DNA from: Planomicrobium sp. CPCC 101110 | GTDB taxonomy: Bacteria > Bacillota > Bacilli > Bacillales_A > Planococcaceae | Assembly (NCBI RefSeq): GCF_007859395.1 | Contig: NZ_VOHD01000003.1 | Location: forward strand, 541,028-605,027 | Direction: 5' to 3' | Length of the DNA stretch: 64,000 bases | Shown: positions 36,056 to 43,945 of the stretch, one piece after another | Position numbering within the stretch: position 1 is the first letter of the stretch | Layout: every line of letters begins with the position of its first letter | The notes under the pieces: generated by a model | The model's input: only the letters and a program-made list of their open reading frames with translations | Databases searched by the model: none | What the model was told of the DNA's origin: nothing | Position numbers and translations under genes: made by a program

Positions 36056-36685
36056 TTATTTTCCTTCAATCACTTGGCGGGTGAGTTCCTGCACATCGAT
36101 TGCGGTTTCTTCGCTCATCACGTCTTTGAGCATGACATTCTTGAAATAATCAACGCTTGCAGCAAGCGGAATATTCAGCAACTTTGTCAAAGCGATGCGG
36201 TACATTTTTGCGAATTCGGGATCGGAATTTCCGCGTTTCAACTCAGCGAAAGACTCATAGAATTGATCAAGCTTATCGGCTAGCTCCAACAGCCGGCCTT
36301 CCACGGTGTCGTCTTTTCCTTCTTTCATCCGCTCAAAGAAAACTTCTTGGAATTCTTCAGGAATTTCCGTTAAGATAAACTTTTCCATCATCCCTTCTTC
36401 CACTTTCGCAATCATTTCCTTCAATTCAGGAGAAGAGTGCTTGACGGGAGTTTTGATATCGCCGATAAAAACTTCGGCAAAATCATGATTGATGGTTTTT
36501 TCGTACAGCGACTTCCAATCGATCGTTTGCCCTGCACGCTCCTCGATTGTCGCAAACAACATTGCGTACTGGCTTACCTTCCAGGAATGCGCCGCAACGT
36601 TGTGTTCTTCAAATTTAAACCTTCCAGGTGCGCGGATAATCCGCTCCAAATCGTTCAACGATGTAAAAAACGTATGAATTCCCAT
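36056..36685 (-). CDS. YfbR-like HD-domain phosphohydrolase
   Basis: 209 residues. The HD-fold metal residues are seen in EEHNVAAHSWKVSQYA and NHDFAEVFIGDIKTPV. YfbR in Escherichia coli is a 5'-deoxynucleotidase, which makes dNMP dephosphorylation the probable role. AAGGAG lies seven bases before the ATG. The 350 bases upstream contain intergenic repeats and no other gene. Confidence 0.83.
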   Translation of the reverse strand: MGIHTFFTSLNDLERIIRAPGRFKFEEHNVAAHSWKVSQYAMLFATIEERAGQTIDWKSLYEKTINHDFAEVFIGDIKTPVKHSSPELKEMIAKVEEGMMEKFILTEIPEEFQEVFFERMKEGKDDTVEGRLLELADKLDQFYESFAELKRGNSDPEFAKMYRIALTKLLNIPLAASVDYFKNVMLKDVMSEETAIDVQELTRQVIEGK

Positions 36686-36760
36686 AAAAACGACTCCTTA
36701 TACTATATTTCTCTATCTTCACCATACCCGAAATTAGTATAATTAAATAGGGAATCGAAA

Positions 36761-36858
36761 GAAAAGCGGAAACGGCCGTTCTGCTCCGACAGGCGTAAGA
36801 CGATTTGCCGCATAGGCAGAGTGCTTACGCCCCGAGGAGCAGGCCGTTGCAGCTGGAC
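36761..36858. repeat. Palindromic intergenic repeat, element A
   Basis: Starts with GAAAAGCGGAAACGGCCGTT and ends with CAGGCCGTTGCAGCTGGAC. GGCCGTTCTGCTCCGACAGG is matched by the inverse of CCGAGGAGCAGGCC, and GGCGTAAG by CTTACGCC, giving a long imperfect hairpin. Such AGCTGGACAAAAGAAAAGCG-bordered elements are found as dispersed repeats in Bacillales intergenic regions. Part of a 352-base gap that holds no gene. Confidence 0.7.
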
Positions 36859-36861
36859 AAA

Positions 36862-36982
36862 AGAAAAGCGCAGGCGCCTGATCAGCCTCGACAAGCGCTG
36901 GAGGGCTTGGCGGTCATGGCGCATTTTGCCATGGCAGTCAAGACAGACCGCGACCTCGAGAGGCTAGGCGCCGGAGCTGGAC
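36862..36982. repeat. Palindromic intergenic repeat, element B
   Basis: Starts GAAAAGCGCAGGCGCCTGAT and ends TAGGCGCCGGAGCTGGAC. Outer arms GGCGCC/GGCGCC and inner arms GCCATGGC and GCCTCGA/CTCGAGAGGC form a long hairpin. It shares the border AGCTGGACAAAA with element A, and a further small hairpin, GCGGAAGC/GCTTCCGC (36992-37015), follows. Together A, B and the hairpin fill most of the gap between yfbR and the next gene. Confidence 0.7.
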
Positions 36983-37037
36983 AAAAAGAAAGCGGAAGCA
37001 GTATAAAGCTTCCGCAAAAATACAGAAGGAGCAAAGC

Positions 37038-37511
37038 ATGACAGGAAAAACACATATTATAGGCGGCATCACGGCAAGTCTTGCCTTTGCACAAATCACC
37101 AGTTATGATCCATTCATTTTAGTAGGCGCAGGCGTTATCGGCGCCATTTTGCCGGACATCTGCCATGGAGGCAGCAAAATCGGGCGCACACTGCCGCTAT
37201 TGTCGAAGATAGTCAATAAGCTTTTTGGGCATCGGACATTCACGCATAGCTTGTTGTTTTTGGTTCTTATGGCTGTTCTTATGAACGGATTCGTACCGAA
37301 TGAAGCGTTCACAGCAGGTGTGCTTGTAGGAATGGCCAGCCATTTATTGCTGGATATGGCTACTAGAAACGGCATTAAGCTGCTGTTTCCCGTTAAACTC
37401 ACTGTCCGCTTTCCAATTACAGCAAAAACCGGAGGAGCAGCGGAAAACGCTGTGTTTTCCGTATTGTCTTTGTTCACGGTTTATTTTGGCTACGGTGTTT
37501 TTATTTCTTGA
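37038..37511 (+). CDS. Membrane-bound metal-dependent hydrolase family protein (YdjM/DUF457-like)
   Basis: 157 residues with about four membrane segments. Conserved His residues are seen in GKTHIIGG at the N terminus, GHRTFTHSLLFLVLM in the middle, and MASHLLLDM later; these are the hallmarks of the LexA-binding inner-membrane/YdjM family. A catalytic role is predicted from the His/Asp pattern only. GGAG lies eight bases upstream of the ATG. A terminator follows. Confidence 0.83.
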   Translation: MTGKTHIIGGITASLAFAQITSYDPFILVGAGVIGAILPDICHGGSKIGRTLPLLSKIVNKLFGHRTFTHSLLFLVLMAVLMNGFVPNEAFTAGVLVGMASHLLLDMATRNGIKLLFPVKLTVRFPITAKTGGAAENAVFSVLSLFTVYFGYGVFIS

Positions 37512-37523
37512 AATCAAATAGAG

Positions 37524-37557
37524 AGGCGGCCTGAAAATGATTTAGGCCGCCTTTTTG
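37524..37557 (+). terminator. Terminator after the YdjM-like gene
   Basis: AGGCGGCCT and AGGCCGCCT pair around a loop, followed by TTTTT. Confidence 0.88.
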
Positions 37558-37619
37558 TATGCCAAAAAAATAAAAAGCCATTTGCTCAGCTGCAAATAGC
37601 TTCCTTCTTCCTCCGGCTG

Positions 37620-38051
37620 TTACATTTTTTTGAAAAACGAAATGATCTGTTTTTTCGTCGGTTCTTGCAAACGATAGCGGAGTTCTTTGTTTTGAGTGTT
37701 TACAAGATGGTATGCCGGATTTTCAGCCACTGTGAATTTCCAGTGGGGCTTCGTATTTTTCTTTGAAATCAAAAGTTCGGGAGGCATCATCTTTTCTTTG
37801 AAGCTATCGAGTTTGGCCATTAAAAAGGTATCCATATACCGTACGATCAAAAATCCTTGCTGGCGCTCGGGATCAAACTTCGCCAAGTTGAATTCACTGA
37901 TATCAAAGCCTTTTTCATACCGCTGAACCGAAGGGGATAACACAAAACAATCTTCATTCATAAAGACGGTCGAGTTTCCTTGTTGTTTCAGCCCAAGTTC
38001 TTCTACCAGAAAATCCTTATTTACCAGGCTCATTTCTCGTGCAGTAGCCAT
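37620..38051 (-). CDS. Hypothetical protein
   Basis: 143 residues from the ATG at 38051, chosen because AGGAGG lies six bases upstream; the open frame continues further upstream without a site. The protein is mixed alpha/beta and basic at the C terminus (PTKKQIISFFKKM), with one Cys and no membrane segment or signal. I recognise no family. It is convergent with the YdjM-like gene and divergent from the racemase gene. Confidence 0.6.
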   Translation of the reverse strand: MATAREMSLVNKDFLVEELGLKQQGNSTVFMNEDCFVLSPSVQRYEKGFDISEFNLAKFDPERQQGFLIVRYMDTFLMAKLDSFKEKMMPPELLISKKNTKPHWKFTVAENPAYHLVNTQNKELRYRLQEPTKKQIISFFKKM

Positions 38052-38218
38052 GTCATTCCTCCTAATAGAAATCGTTGTATTTCTATTATACCACTCTTTG
38101 GCTGTTAAAGGGATGATAAAGGTACTTTGTGCAGCATGGATGGTCTGAACAGGCAGGTGCAAGGCAAAAAAAGAAGAATTGTTTTAAGGACAGAAAAAGA
38201 AGGGAAGTGTCCCGCAGT

Positions 38219-38908
38219 ATGAAAACAATCGGTTTGATCGGCGGAATGAGTTGGGAGTCTTCGGCAGAGTACTACCGGATAGTAAATGAAGAAGTGCAGC
38301 GGAGATTGGGAGGGCTGCATTCGGCAAAATGCATCCTTTTCAGTGTGGATTTCGAAGAGATTGAACAATTGCAGCGGCGCGGGGATTGGGCAGAAGCGGG
38401 GCGGCTGTTGGTTGAAGCGGCAAAGGCTCTTGAAAAATCGGGGGCGGAATTGATTGTTTTATGCACCAATACCATGCATATCGTGTTTGAGGCCCTTGAA
38501 AAAGGGGTGGAAGTTCCACTTGTCCATATTGCCGATGCCACCACAAGGGAAATCCGGAAAGCGAGCCTTGCTGCTATCGGTTTATTGGGCACAAAATATA
38601 CGATGGAAATGGATTTTTATAAATCCCGGCTGACAAACAAGGGGCTGAATGTTTTGATTCCTGATGAAACAGAACGGAACCAATTAAACCGGATTATTTT
38701 CGAGGAATTATGTTTAGGGGAAATTCGGAAGCCCTCAAAGGAGTATTATCAAATGGTCATCGACAAACTCATCAAACAAGGCGCCGAAGGAATCATTCTC
38801 GGCTGCACAGAAATCGGCTTGCTGATCAGACAGGAAGATTCACCGGTTCCTATCTTTGATACAACAGAAATCCATGCAAAAACGGCAGTAAGGATGGCAT
38901 TGGGTTGA
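38219..38908 (+). CDS. Aspartate/glutamate racemase family protein
   Basis: 229 residues from the ATG at 38219. The opening TIGLIGGMSWESSAEYYR, the first catalytic Cys in VLCTNTMH, and the second Cys in ILGCTEIGLL are typical of cofactor-independent aspartate racemases. It would interconvert L- and D-aspartate or a related acid. The upstream GGGAAG is a weak site at eleven bases. A short gap separates it from the SRAP gene in the same direction. Confidence 0.88.
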   Translation: MKTIGLIGGMSWESSAEYYRIVNEEVQRRLGGLHSAKCILFSVDFEEIEQLQRRGDWAEAGRLLVEAAKALEKSGAELIVLCTNTMHIVFEALEKGVEVPLVHIADATTREIRKASLAAIGLLGTKYTMEMDFYKSRLTNKGLNVLIPDETERNQLNRIIFEELCLGEIRKPSKEYYQMVIDKLIKQGAEGIILGCTEIGLLIRQEDSPVPIFDTTEIHAKTAVRMALG

Positions 38909-38968
38909 AAAAGGGAACACTGGGGAAAATACTTTATATAATGAAAATCAATCGAAGGAGTGAACGGT

Positions 38969-39646
38969 ATGTGTGGAAGATATTCCTTGTTTACGGATTA
39001 TGCAGCCATATTGGAACGCTTTGATATCGAAGAAGTCAGTATAGGGGAAAACGATTATTCCCCAAATTACAACATCGCGCCATCTCAGCAAGTTGTTGCA
39101 GTAGTAAATGATGGTACGAAAAATCGGCTTGGGCTGCTGAGATGGGGCCTTATTCCGCCCTGGGCAAAAGACGCGAAAATCGGTTATAAAATGATCAATG
39201 CGCGTGCTGAAACTGTGGCGGAAAAACCGAGTTTCCGCAATGCATTCAAGAAGAAGCGCTGTTTGATAGTGGCGGACTCTTTTTATGAATGGCAGCGTAC
39301 GGATGAACAAAAAACCCCCATGCGCATCAAGCTGAAATCAGGAGAACCGTTTGCGTTCGCCGGCCTGTGGGAGTCGTGGAAATCGCCGGATGGGGAAACT
39401 ATCAATACATGCTCCATTTTAACGACAAAGCCGAATGATTTGATGGCTGACATTCATGACCGGATGCCGGTTGTATTGTCAAAAGAAGCCGAAAAAGTTT
39501 GGCTGGACCCGAATGTGCAAGATCCGGAAGTTCTGGGTGGATTATTAAAACCATTCGATGCCAAAGATATGGAAGCCTACGAGGTTTCTTCTGCAGTGAA
39601 TTCCCCGAAAAACAACGGGCCGGAATTGATTGAAAAAGTAGGGTGA
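38969..39646 (+). CDS. SOS response-associated peptidase (SRAP/YedK-HMCES family)
   Basis: 225 residues from the ATG at 38969 (AAGGAG eight bases upstream; GTG 38960 overlaps it). Cys2 in MCGRYSLF is the residue that cross-links to abasic sites after Met removal. INARAET, DSFYEWQR and the HDRMPV His complete the catalytic set. Proteins of this family shield abasic sites in single-stranded DNA through a thiazolidine link. No LexA box was seen upstream. Confidence 0.93.
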   Translation: MCGRYSLFTDYAAILERFDIEEVSIGENDYSPNYNIAPSQQVVAVVNDGTKNRLGLLRWGLIPPWAKDAKIGYKMINARAETVAEKPSFRNAFKKKRCLIVADSFYEWQRTDEQKTPMRIKLKSGEPFAFAGLWESWKSPDGETINTCSILTTKPNDLMADIHDRMPVVLSKEAEKVWLDPNVQDPEVLGGLLKPFDAKDMEAYEVSSAVNSPKNNGPELIEKVG

Positions 39647-39650
39647 CGAC

Positions 39651-39680
39651 AAGCTGGCAGTATTCAAAGCCAGCTTTTTT
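39651..39680 (+). terminator. Terminator after the SRAP gene
   Basis: AAGCTGGC pairs with GCCAGCTT, followed by TTTT. Confidence 0.82.
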
Positions 39681-39782
39681 CAATGGAGAAACCGGGTAAG
39701 CAAATATTTGGCTGATTGACTTTCTATGTAAAAGTAATACGTTGAAATTAAAAGAGGAAGAGAAACACAGGGAGGAATCGGA

Positions 39783-40229
39783 TTGATCCAGCAGCTTGGC
39801 AATCACCAGGAAGAAATTGCAAAAGCCATTTTGGATGTGCAAATTCCTGCTTATCAAATAGAAGCTGAATTGATCGGCTTTGATGGAATTCCACCGTTAA
39901 AAGAATCGGTTGAAGACATCCGTAAAAGCGATGAAACGTTCTTCGGTTATTTTGACGGCCATTTGATAGGCTTTATCTCGTACAAGCAGAAAAATAAGCT
40001 TATCGATATTCATCGGCTCGTTGTACATCCTGATTTTTTTCGCCAAGGAATCGCCAAAAAATTGATCGGTTTTCTGGTATTGAAATTTCCAGGCCATCAA
40101 TTTATCGTATCTACCGGTCAAGAGAATGTCCCTGCAAAAAAATTATACGCTTTTTTCGGTTTTGTAGAACAAAACAGCTTTGAAGTGGCACCCGGCATTT
40201 GGTGCACAAAATTGCTTTTAAACAATTAA
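39783..40229 (+). CDS. GNAT family N-acetyltransferase
   Basis: 148 residues that start at a TTG seven bases after GGGAGG. Acetyl-CoA-binding motif A is visible as HRLVVHPDFFRQGIAKKLIGF, in which QGIAKKL stands in the pyrophosphate loop, and a later STGQENVPAKKLYAFFGF matches motif B. The acceptor is unknown. It is followed by the Lrp regulator, with its own promoter between them. Confidence 0.85.
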   Translation: MIQQLGNHQEEIAKAILDVQIPAYQIEAELIGFDGIPPLKESVEDIRKSDETFFGYFDGHLIGFISYKQKNKLIDIHRLVVHPDFFRQGIAKKLIGFLVLKFPGHQFIVSTGQENVPAKKLYAFFGFVEQNSFEVAPGIWCTKLLLNN

Positions 40230-40254
40230 AAGTGCTTGGAATATTCACTTGTCT

Positions 40255-40298
40255 TTTCAAAACGGAAAAAAATATAATATTTTTCTTTCAAAACGGAA
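40255..40298 (+). promoter_or_regulatory. Paired direct repeats in front of the Lrp gene
   Basis: TTTCAAAACGGAA occurs at 40255-40267 and again at 40286-40298, a period of 31 bases or three helical turns. The second copy overlaps the probable -35 of a promoter whose TATAAT is at 40309-40314. Repeats on one helix face fit autoregulation by the downstream Lrp-type protein. Confidence 0.5.
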
Positions 40299-40345
40299 GA
40301 GAAAGTCTTATAATCAATTCAAGACTATAGCGTTGGGGTGCTTTT

Positions 40346-40795
40346 ATGAAACTAGATGATATCGATAAAAAGATTCTCGAACTATTGACGGTGAATGGAC
40401 GCTGCTCTTACGTTGATATCGGAAAGGAACTGAATCTTTCCCGGGTAGCTGTCCGTGAGCGGGTTCATAACCTGTCGGAAGAGGGCGTTATTGAGAAGTT
40501 TACAGTGGTCATCAACAGCGAAAAAGTAGGGAAAAAAGTTTCAGGATTTTTTGAAGTGGATTGTGAACCTTCATCGCTGGTAGAAGTAGCGCAAGCATTG
40601 GCCGATAATCCGAGTGTGGCAAGCTGTTACCAAATGACAGGGCCATCCACATTGCACATGCATGTTTTGGTCGATGATTTTATCGACTTGGAAAAATTCA
40701 TCAACGAGGAACTTTATGCTTTAGAAGGCATCACGCGGGTGGAAAGCCATATTCTTCTGCGAAGATTCAAAAGCAGAAACGGCCTTAAACTTTAA
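40346..40795 (+). CDS. Lrp/AsnC family transcriptional regulator
   Basis: 149 residues. The N-terminal helix-turn-helix (NGRCSYVDIGKELNLSRVAV) is joined to a C-terminal RAM ligand-binding domain with MTGPSTLHMHVLVDD, the small-molecule loop region. Such regulators sense amino acids and form octamers that wrap DNA. It stands directly before the gamma-glutamyl/peptide transport locus and is therefore a candidate regulator for it. Paired direct repeats in its own promoter suggest autoregulation. GGGG upstream is the ribosome site. Confidence 0.92.
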   Translation: MKLDDIDKKILELLTVNGRCSYVDIGKELNLSRVAVRERVHNLSEEGVIEKFTVVINSEKVGKKVSGFFEVDCEPSSLVEVAQALADNPSVASCYQMTGPSTLHMHVLVDDFIDLEKFINEELYALEGITRVESHILLRRFKSRNGLKL

Positions 40796-40831
40796 AAGCT
40801 TGCAGCAATTTCTCCTGCTGCAAGCTTTTTT
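40793..40831 (+). terminator. Terminator after the Lrp gene
   Basis: AAAGCTTGCAGCA and TGCTGCAAGCTTT pair and are followed by TTT. Confidence 0.88.
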
Positions 40832-40871
40832 GTTACCTGGATAAAAATTAAAAATATTTAAAATATTCTTA

Positions 40872-40900
40872 TTGATTTAGAAGAAACGATACCATATAAT
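40872..40900 (+). promoter_or_regulatory. SigmaA promoter of the first binding-protein gene
   Basis: TTGATT at 40872-40877 and TATAAT at 40895-40900, spacer 17. It is followed 12 bases later by the dyad at 40913, so repression by a bound protein is plausible. The 314-base gap after the Lrp gene otherwise holds the leader of the binding-protein mRNA. Confidence 0.65.
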
Positions 40901-40912
40901 TGCCTTATTGTT

Positions 40913-40946
40913 TTTGTTAAGTGAAAATGAAGAAACGATTAACAAA
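40913..40946. promoter_or_regulatory. Shared operator, copy 1 (TTTGTTAA-N18-TTAACAAA)
   Basis: A perfect inverted repeat of 8 bases separated by 18 bases. The left arm is followed by GTGAA in both this copy and the copy at 42937. The identical spacing and context upstream of two transport units point to a common regulator. Confidence 0.65.
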
Positions 40947-41016
40947 CGAATAAGAAAATGGTGGATTTGAACCTTTTGTTCAATTCATAAAAAACTCACA
41001 GAGAAGGGAAGAGGGT

Positions 41017-41070
41017 TTGACGTTGAAGAAAAGCCGAAAGAAAAACCTTTTGGCTGCAAGGCAAAGATAA
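41017..41070 (+). CDS. Possible leader peptide before the binding-protein gene
   Basis: A 17-residue TTG-start frame, very basic (MTLKKSRKKNLLAARQR with TTG starts at 41017 or 41023), preceded by AGGGAAGAGGG. It lies 39 bases before the lipoprotein gene. The site is reasonable, but short basic frames arise by chance, so this is weak. Confidence 0.2.
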   Translation: MTLKKSRKKNLLAARQR

Positions 41071-41109
41071 TGCTTACGGTTTAAGAAAATTAAAAACGGG
41101 GGTTTATAA

Positions 41110-42672
41110 ATGAAAAAAAACTGGCTGCTTTTATTGATGATGTTTGGCTTAATTCTTTTAACTGCTTGTTCACAGAGTACAATACCCGAAGGCGCAGAAA
41201 CTTCAGGCGCAAATACAGGTACAGAATCAGAAGGTGCGGAACAAGAAATTATTTATGCCTCGACTTCGGATGCAGTTGGGCTTTCACCGACTTTGACGAA
41301 TGATTCTGTCTCATCGAATGTCATTACACAAGTTTATGAAACATTAGTGGAAAGAAATCCGGAAACGATGGAACTTGAACCGAAATTAGCGGAATCTGTT
41401 GAATCAAAAGATGAACTGACTTGGGTTTTCAAATTGAAAGACGGCATCAAGTTTCATGATGGAACCCCGTTGAACGCTGAAGCTGTAAAATATTCGTTTG
41501 AAAAATTGATCGATCCGGCTACTGCCGCACCACGCGCTTCTTTGCTGGAGCCGGTTGATACAATAACGGCAGTGGACGATTTGACAGTGGAAATCAAAAC
41601 AAAATATCCATACGGACCGATGCTTGCCGCTTTGTCTCACGTAAACGCATCTATCATTTCACCGACGGCCGACGAAAAGCAGGAGTTGATGAAAGAACCG
41701 GTAGGAACAGGCCCATTCAAATTTGTCAGCTGGAGTACAGGAGACCAAGTCGTCCTTGAAAAGAATGCAGATTATTGGGGGGGCGCACCGGAACTTGATA
41801 AAGTGACGTTCAAAGTGGTTCCTGAAATTTCAACAGCCATTTCAATGCTTCAAACTGGGGAAGTTAATTTCTTGGATGCTTTGCCGCCTGAACAAATTTC
41901 ACGGATTGAATCAATTGAAAACGTTGAAGTGACAAAAGGTGAAGCCACATCCATGAACTACTTGACGTTTAACTTTTCGAGAGAACGCAACCAAAATCCT
42001 GATTTCCGAAAAGCGGTTGCAAGCGCGATAGACCGTGATGCTTTCGTTGAGAAATTGGAAGGGCTGGGAGTTCGCAGCGACAGTATCCTAGGGCCGCAAG
42101 TTTTCGGCTATGATCCGGCTCTTGATAAAGCTGGAACAGCTTATGATCCCGAAGCAGCCAAAAAATTGGTTGAAGAAAATGGATTTGGCGACGAGCCGAT
42201 CAAATTGCTTACTGCAAACCGCGAAAACTTCGTGTTGATGGCAGAAATTGTGCAGTCCCAATTGACAGAAGCAGGCTTCGATGTGGAAATTGAAATGCTG
42301 GAGTGGGCAACGTTCCTTGAAACAGCGCGTGCTGGTGAATTTGATATGACATTCCTAAGCTGGGCTAATGTTACAAGTGACGGTTCGGAGATGTTTTATC
42401 CAAACTTCCATTCCGATAACATTGGCACTTCAAACCGTGCCCAGTATAACAATCCAGAGTTTGATAAAGTAGTGGAGGAATCACGTACCACGATCGAACC
42501 TTCAGAACGGGAAAAATTATTGAGTGAAGCAAATAAGATGATGCTCGATGATAACGCGGCCATCGTCATGTACCATGGAATGACAACATCCGCTACACCG
42601 AAAACAGTGGAAGGATTGAAAATCGATCCAAACGGCATTTGGTATCTGAACAAAGTAACAAACCGACAATAG
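41110..42672 (+). CDS. Peptide-type ABC transporter substrate-binding lipoprotein, copy 1
   Basis: 520 residues, family 5 (DppA/OppA/GsiB) solute-binding protein. The signal peptide ends in a lipobox, LLTAC, so it is anchored to the membrane outer face by a lipidated Cys. The family stretch DLTVEIKTKYPYGPMLAALS and the VGTGPFKFVSW core are conserved. It is a close paralogue of the gene at 44852, with long identical blocks, and stands outside the permease operon with its own promoter and terminator. Ligand is not readable; gamma-glutamyl peptides are proposed from neighbours. Confidence 0.9.
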   Translation: MKKNWLLLLMMFGLILLTACSQSTIPEGAETSGANTGTESEGAEQEIIYASTSDAVGLSPTLTNDSVSSNVITQVYETLVERNPETMELEPKLAESVESKDELTWVFKLKDGIKFHDGTPLNAEAVKYSFEKLIDPATAAPRASLLEPVDTITAVDDLTVEIKTKYPYGPMLAALSHVNASIISPTADEKQELMKEPVGTGPFKFVSWSTGDQVVLEKNADYWGGAPELDKVTFKVVPEISTAISMLQTGEVNFLDALPPEQISRIESIENVEVTKGEATSMNYLTFNFSRERNQNPDFRKAVASAIDRDAFVEKLEGLGVRSDSILGPQVFGYDPALDKAGTAYDPEAAKKLVEENGFGDEPIKLLTANRENFVLMAEIVQSQLTEAGFDVEIEMLEWATFLETARAGEFDMTFLSWANVTSDGSEMFYPNFHSDNIGTSNRAQYNNPEFDKVVEESRTTIEPSEREKLLSEANKMMLDDNAAIVMYHGMTTSATPKTVEGLKIDPNGIWYLNKVTNRQ

Positions 42673-42690
42673 GCAAAAGAAGAAAAATAG

Positions 42691-42727
42691 GAAAACCTGC
42701 GGTATATAACATATGCTGCAGGTTTTT
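42691..42727 (+). terminator. Terminator after binding-protein copy 1
   Basis: AAAACCTGC and GCAGGTTTT pair around a 17-base loop, followed by T residues. Confidence 0.75.
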
Positions 42728-42885
42728 CTGCTTTACTTGCGATATGTCAAGTAACCGTTTGCAAATAAAGGTAACAGATGATGGATTAATGGGAATTAAC
42801 GCCGACAAAAAGTAAGAGATTCGGATGGTTCATTGTCAACTTGTAAATTAAAAATCGGAAAATATCACTTTTTTGAAAATTCATA

Positions 42886-42914
42886 TAGATTTTTATATTT
42901 CATTACTTTATAAT
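42886..42914 (+). promoter_or_regulatory. Probable promoter of the permease operon
   Basis: TATAAT at 42909-42914 is preceded at 17 bases by TAGATT. It lies in the 316-base gap before the permease gene, upstream of the second TTTGTTAA dyad. The -35 match is weak. The rest of the gap, apart from the terminator, shows only AT-rich sequence. Confidence 0.45.
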
Positions 42915-42936
42915 CGGATTTATCAAACTATTTACT

Positions 42937-42970
42937 TTTGTTAAGTGAATTTAATTAATTGGTTAACAAA
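42937..42970. promoter_or_regulatory. Shared operator, copy 2 (TTTGTTAA-N18-TTAACAAA)
   Basis: Same 8-base arms, same 18-base spacing and same GTGAA after the left arm as the copy at 40913. It ends 18 bases before the permease start codon, so bound regulator would block transcription just before the operon. Confidence 0.65.
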
Positions 42971-42988
42971 TGATATGGAGGTGGGATT

Positions 42989-43930
42989 TTGGTTTCTCTA
43001 ATTATTCGTCGTGCCCTGCAATTAGTCTTTTTACTTTTTGGAATATCTTTCTTGGTGTTTTCTTCAATGTATATAGCTCCGGGAGATCCGGCGGCTATCA
43101 TCGGGGGACCGACAGCGACAGAATCAGATATTGCTGCCATTCGAGCGAACTTGGGGCTGGATGATCCGTTTCTTGCACAGTATGCACGCTATGTCGGCAA
43201 TGCCATCCAAGGGGACTTCGGTTATTCGTACCAAACGACCCAACCGGTAGCGGATGCCATTACCGTACGTTTTCCGAACACACTCAAGCTTGCTGTTGCC
43301 AGCATGATTGTAGCGGTGATTATCGGGATTCTTACAGGTCTAGTTTCAGCGTTGAAGCAAAATTCTTTGCTTGACGTATCTGCTACTACTTTCGCTCTTG
43401 CTGGAATTTCAATTCCGAACTTCTGGCTGGGGGCATTGCTGATTCTTGTCTTTGCCGTCAACCTTCAATGGCTGCCGGTAGGAGGGATGTCAAATCCGTT
43501 TTACACAGTGGCCGGCATCAAGGAATTGATTTTGCCGGCGATTACACTGGGAACCGGCTCTGCAGCAATGATTGCCCGGATGGCAAGAAGTTCGATGCTT
43601 GAAGTTATCCGTGCTGATTATGTGCGGACGGCCCGAGCTAAAGGAGTTAAAGAAAGCAGTGTTATTTGGATCCATACATTGAAAAATGCCATGATCCCGA
43701 TCATCACAGTTATTGGATTGAATTTCGGATTTTTGCTTGGCGGCACCATCATCACCGAAAAGGTATTTGCGATCAATGGAGTAGGGCGTTTGATGATCGA
43801 CGCCATTGCAGCACGGGACTTTCCGATGGTCCAAGGTTCGGTCTTGCTTGTCGCTTCGTTATTCGTCCTTGTTAACTTGGTCGTTGATATTGTGTATACC
43901 TACATCGATCCTCGGATTAAATATGATTAA
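42989..43930 (+). CDS. Peptide-type ABC transporter permease (DppB/GsiC-like)
   Basis: 313 residues beginning at a TTG seven bases after GGAGG. About six membrane segments are predicted, with the N-terminal RRALQLVFLLFGISFLVF helix typical of DppB and an EAA-type loop in VRTARAKGVKESSVIW that contacts the ATPase. It forms one half of the membrane channel. Genes for the second permease, binding protein and two ATPases follow in order. Confidence 0.92.
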   Translation: MVSLIIRRALQLVFLLFGISFLVFSSMYIAPGDPAAIIGGPTATESDIAAIRANLGLDDPFLAQYARYVGNAIQGDFGYSYQTTQPVADAITVRFPNTLKLAVASMIVAVIIGILTGLVSALKQNSLLDVSATTFALAGISIPNFWLGALLILVFAVNLQWLPVGGMSNPFYTVAGIKELILPAITLGTGSAAMIARMARSSMLEVIRADYVRTARAKGVKESSVIWIHTLKNAMIPIITVIGLNFGFLLGGTIITEKVFAINGVGRLMIDAIAARDFPMVQGSVLLVASLFVLVNLVVDIVYTYIDPRIKYD

Positions 43931-43945
43931 AAAGGGGGGAGTGCT

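Noticed and set aside
36761-37020. Repeats at 36761-37020 as a CRISPR array or insertion sequence
   Set aside because: There are only two unequal copies, no regular spacers, no transposase frame and no target duplication.
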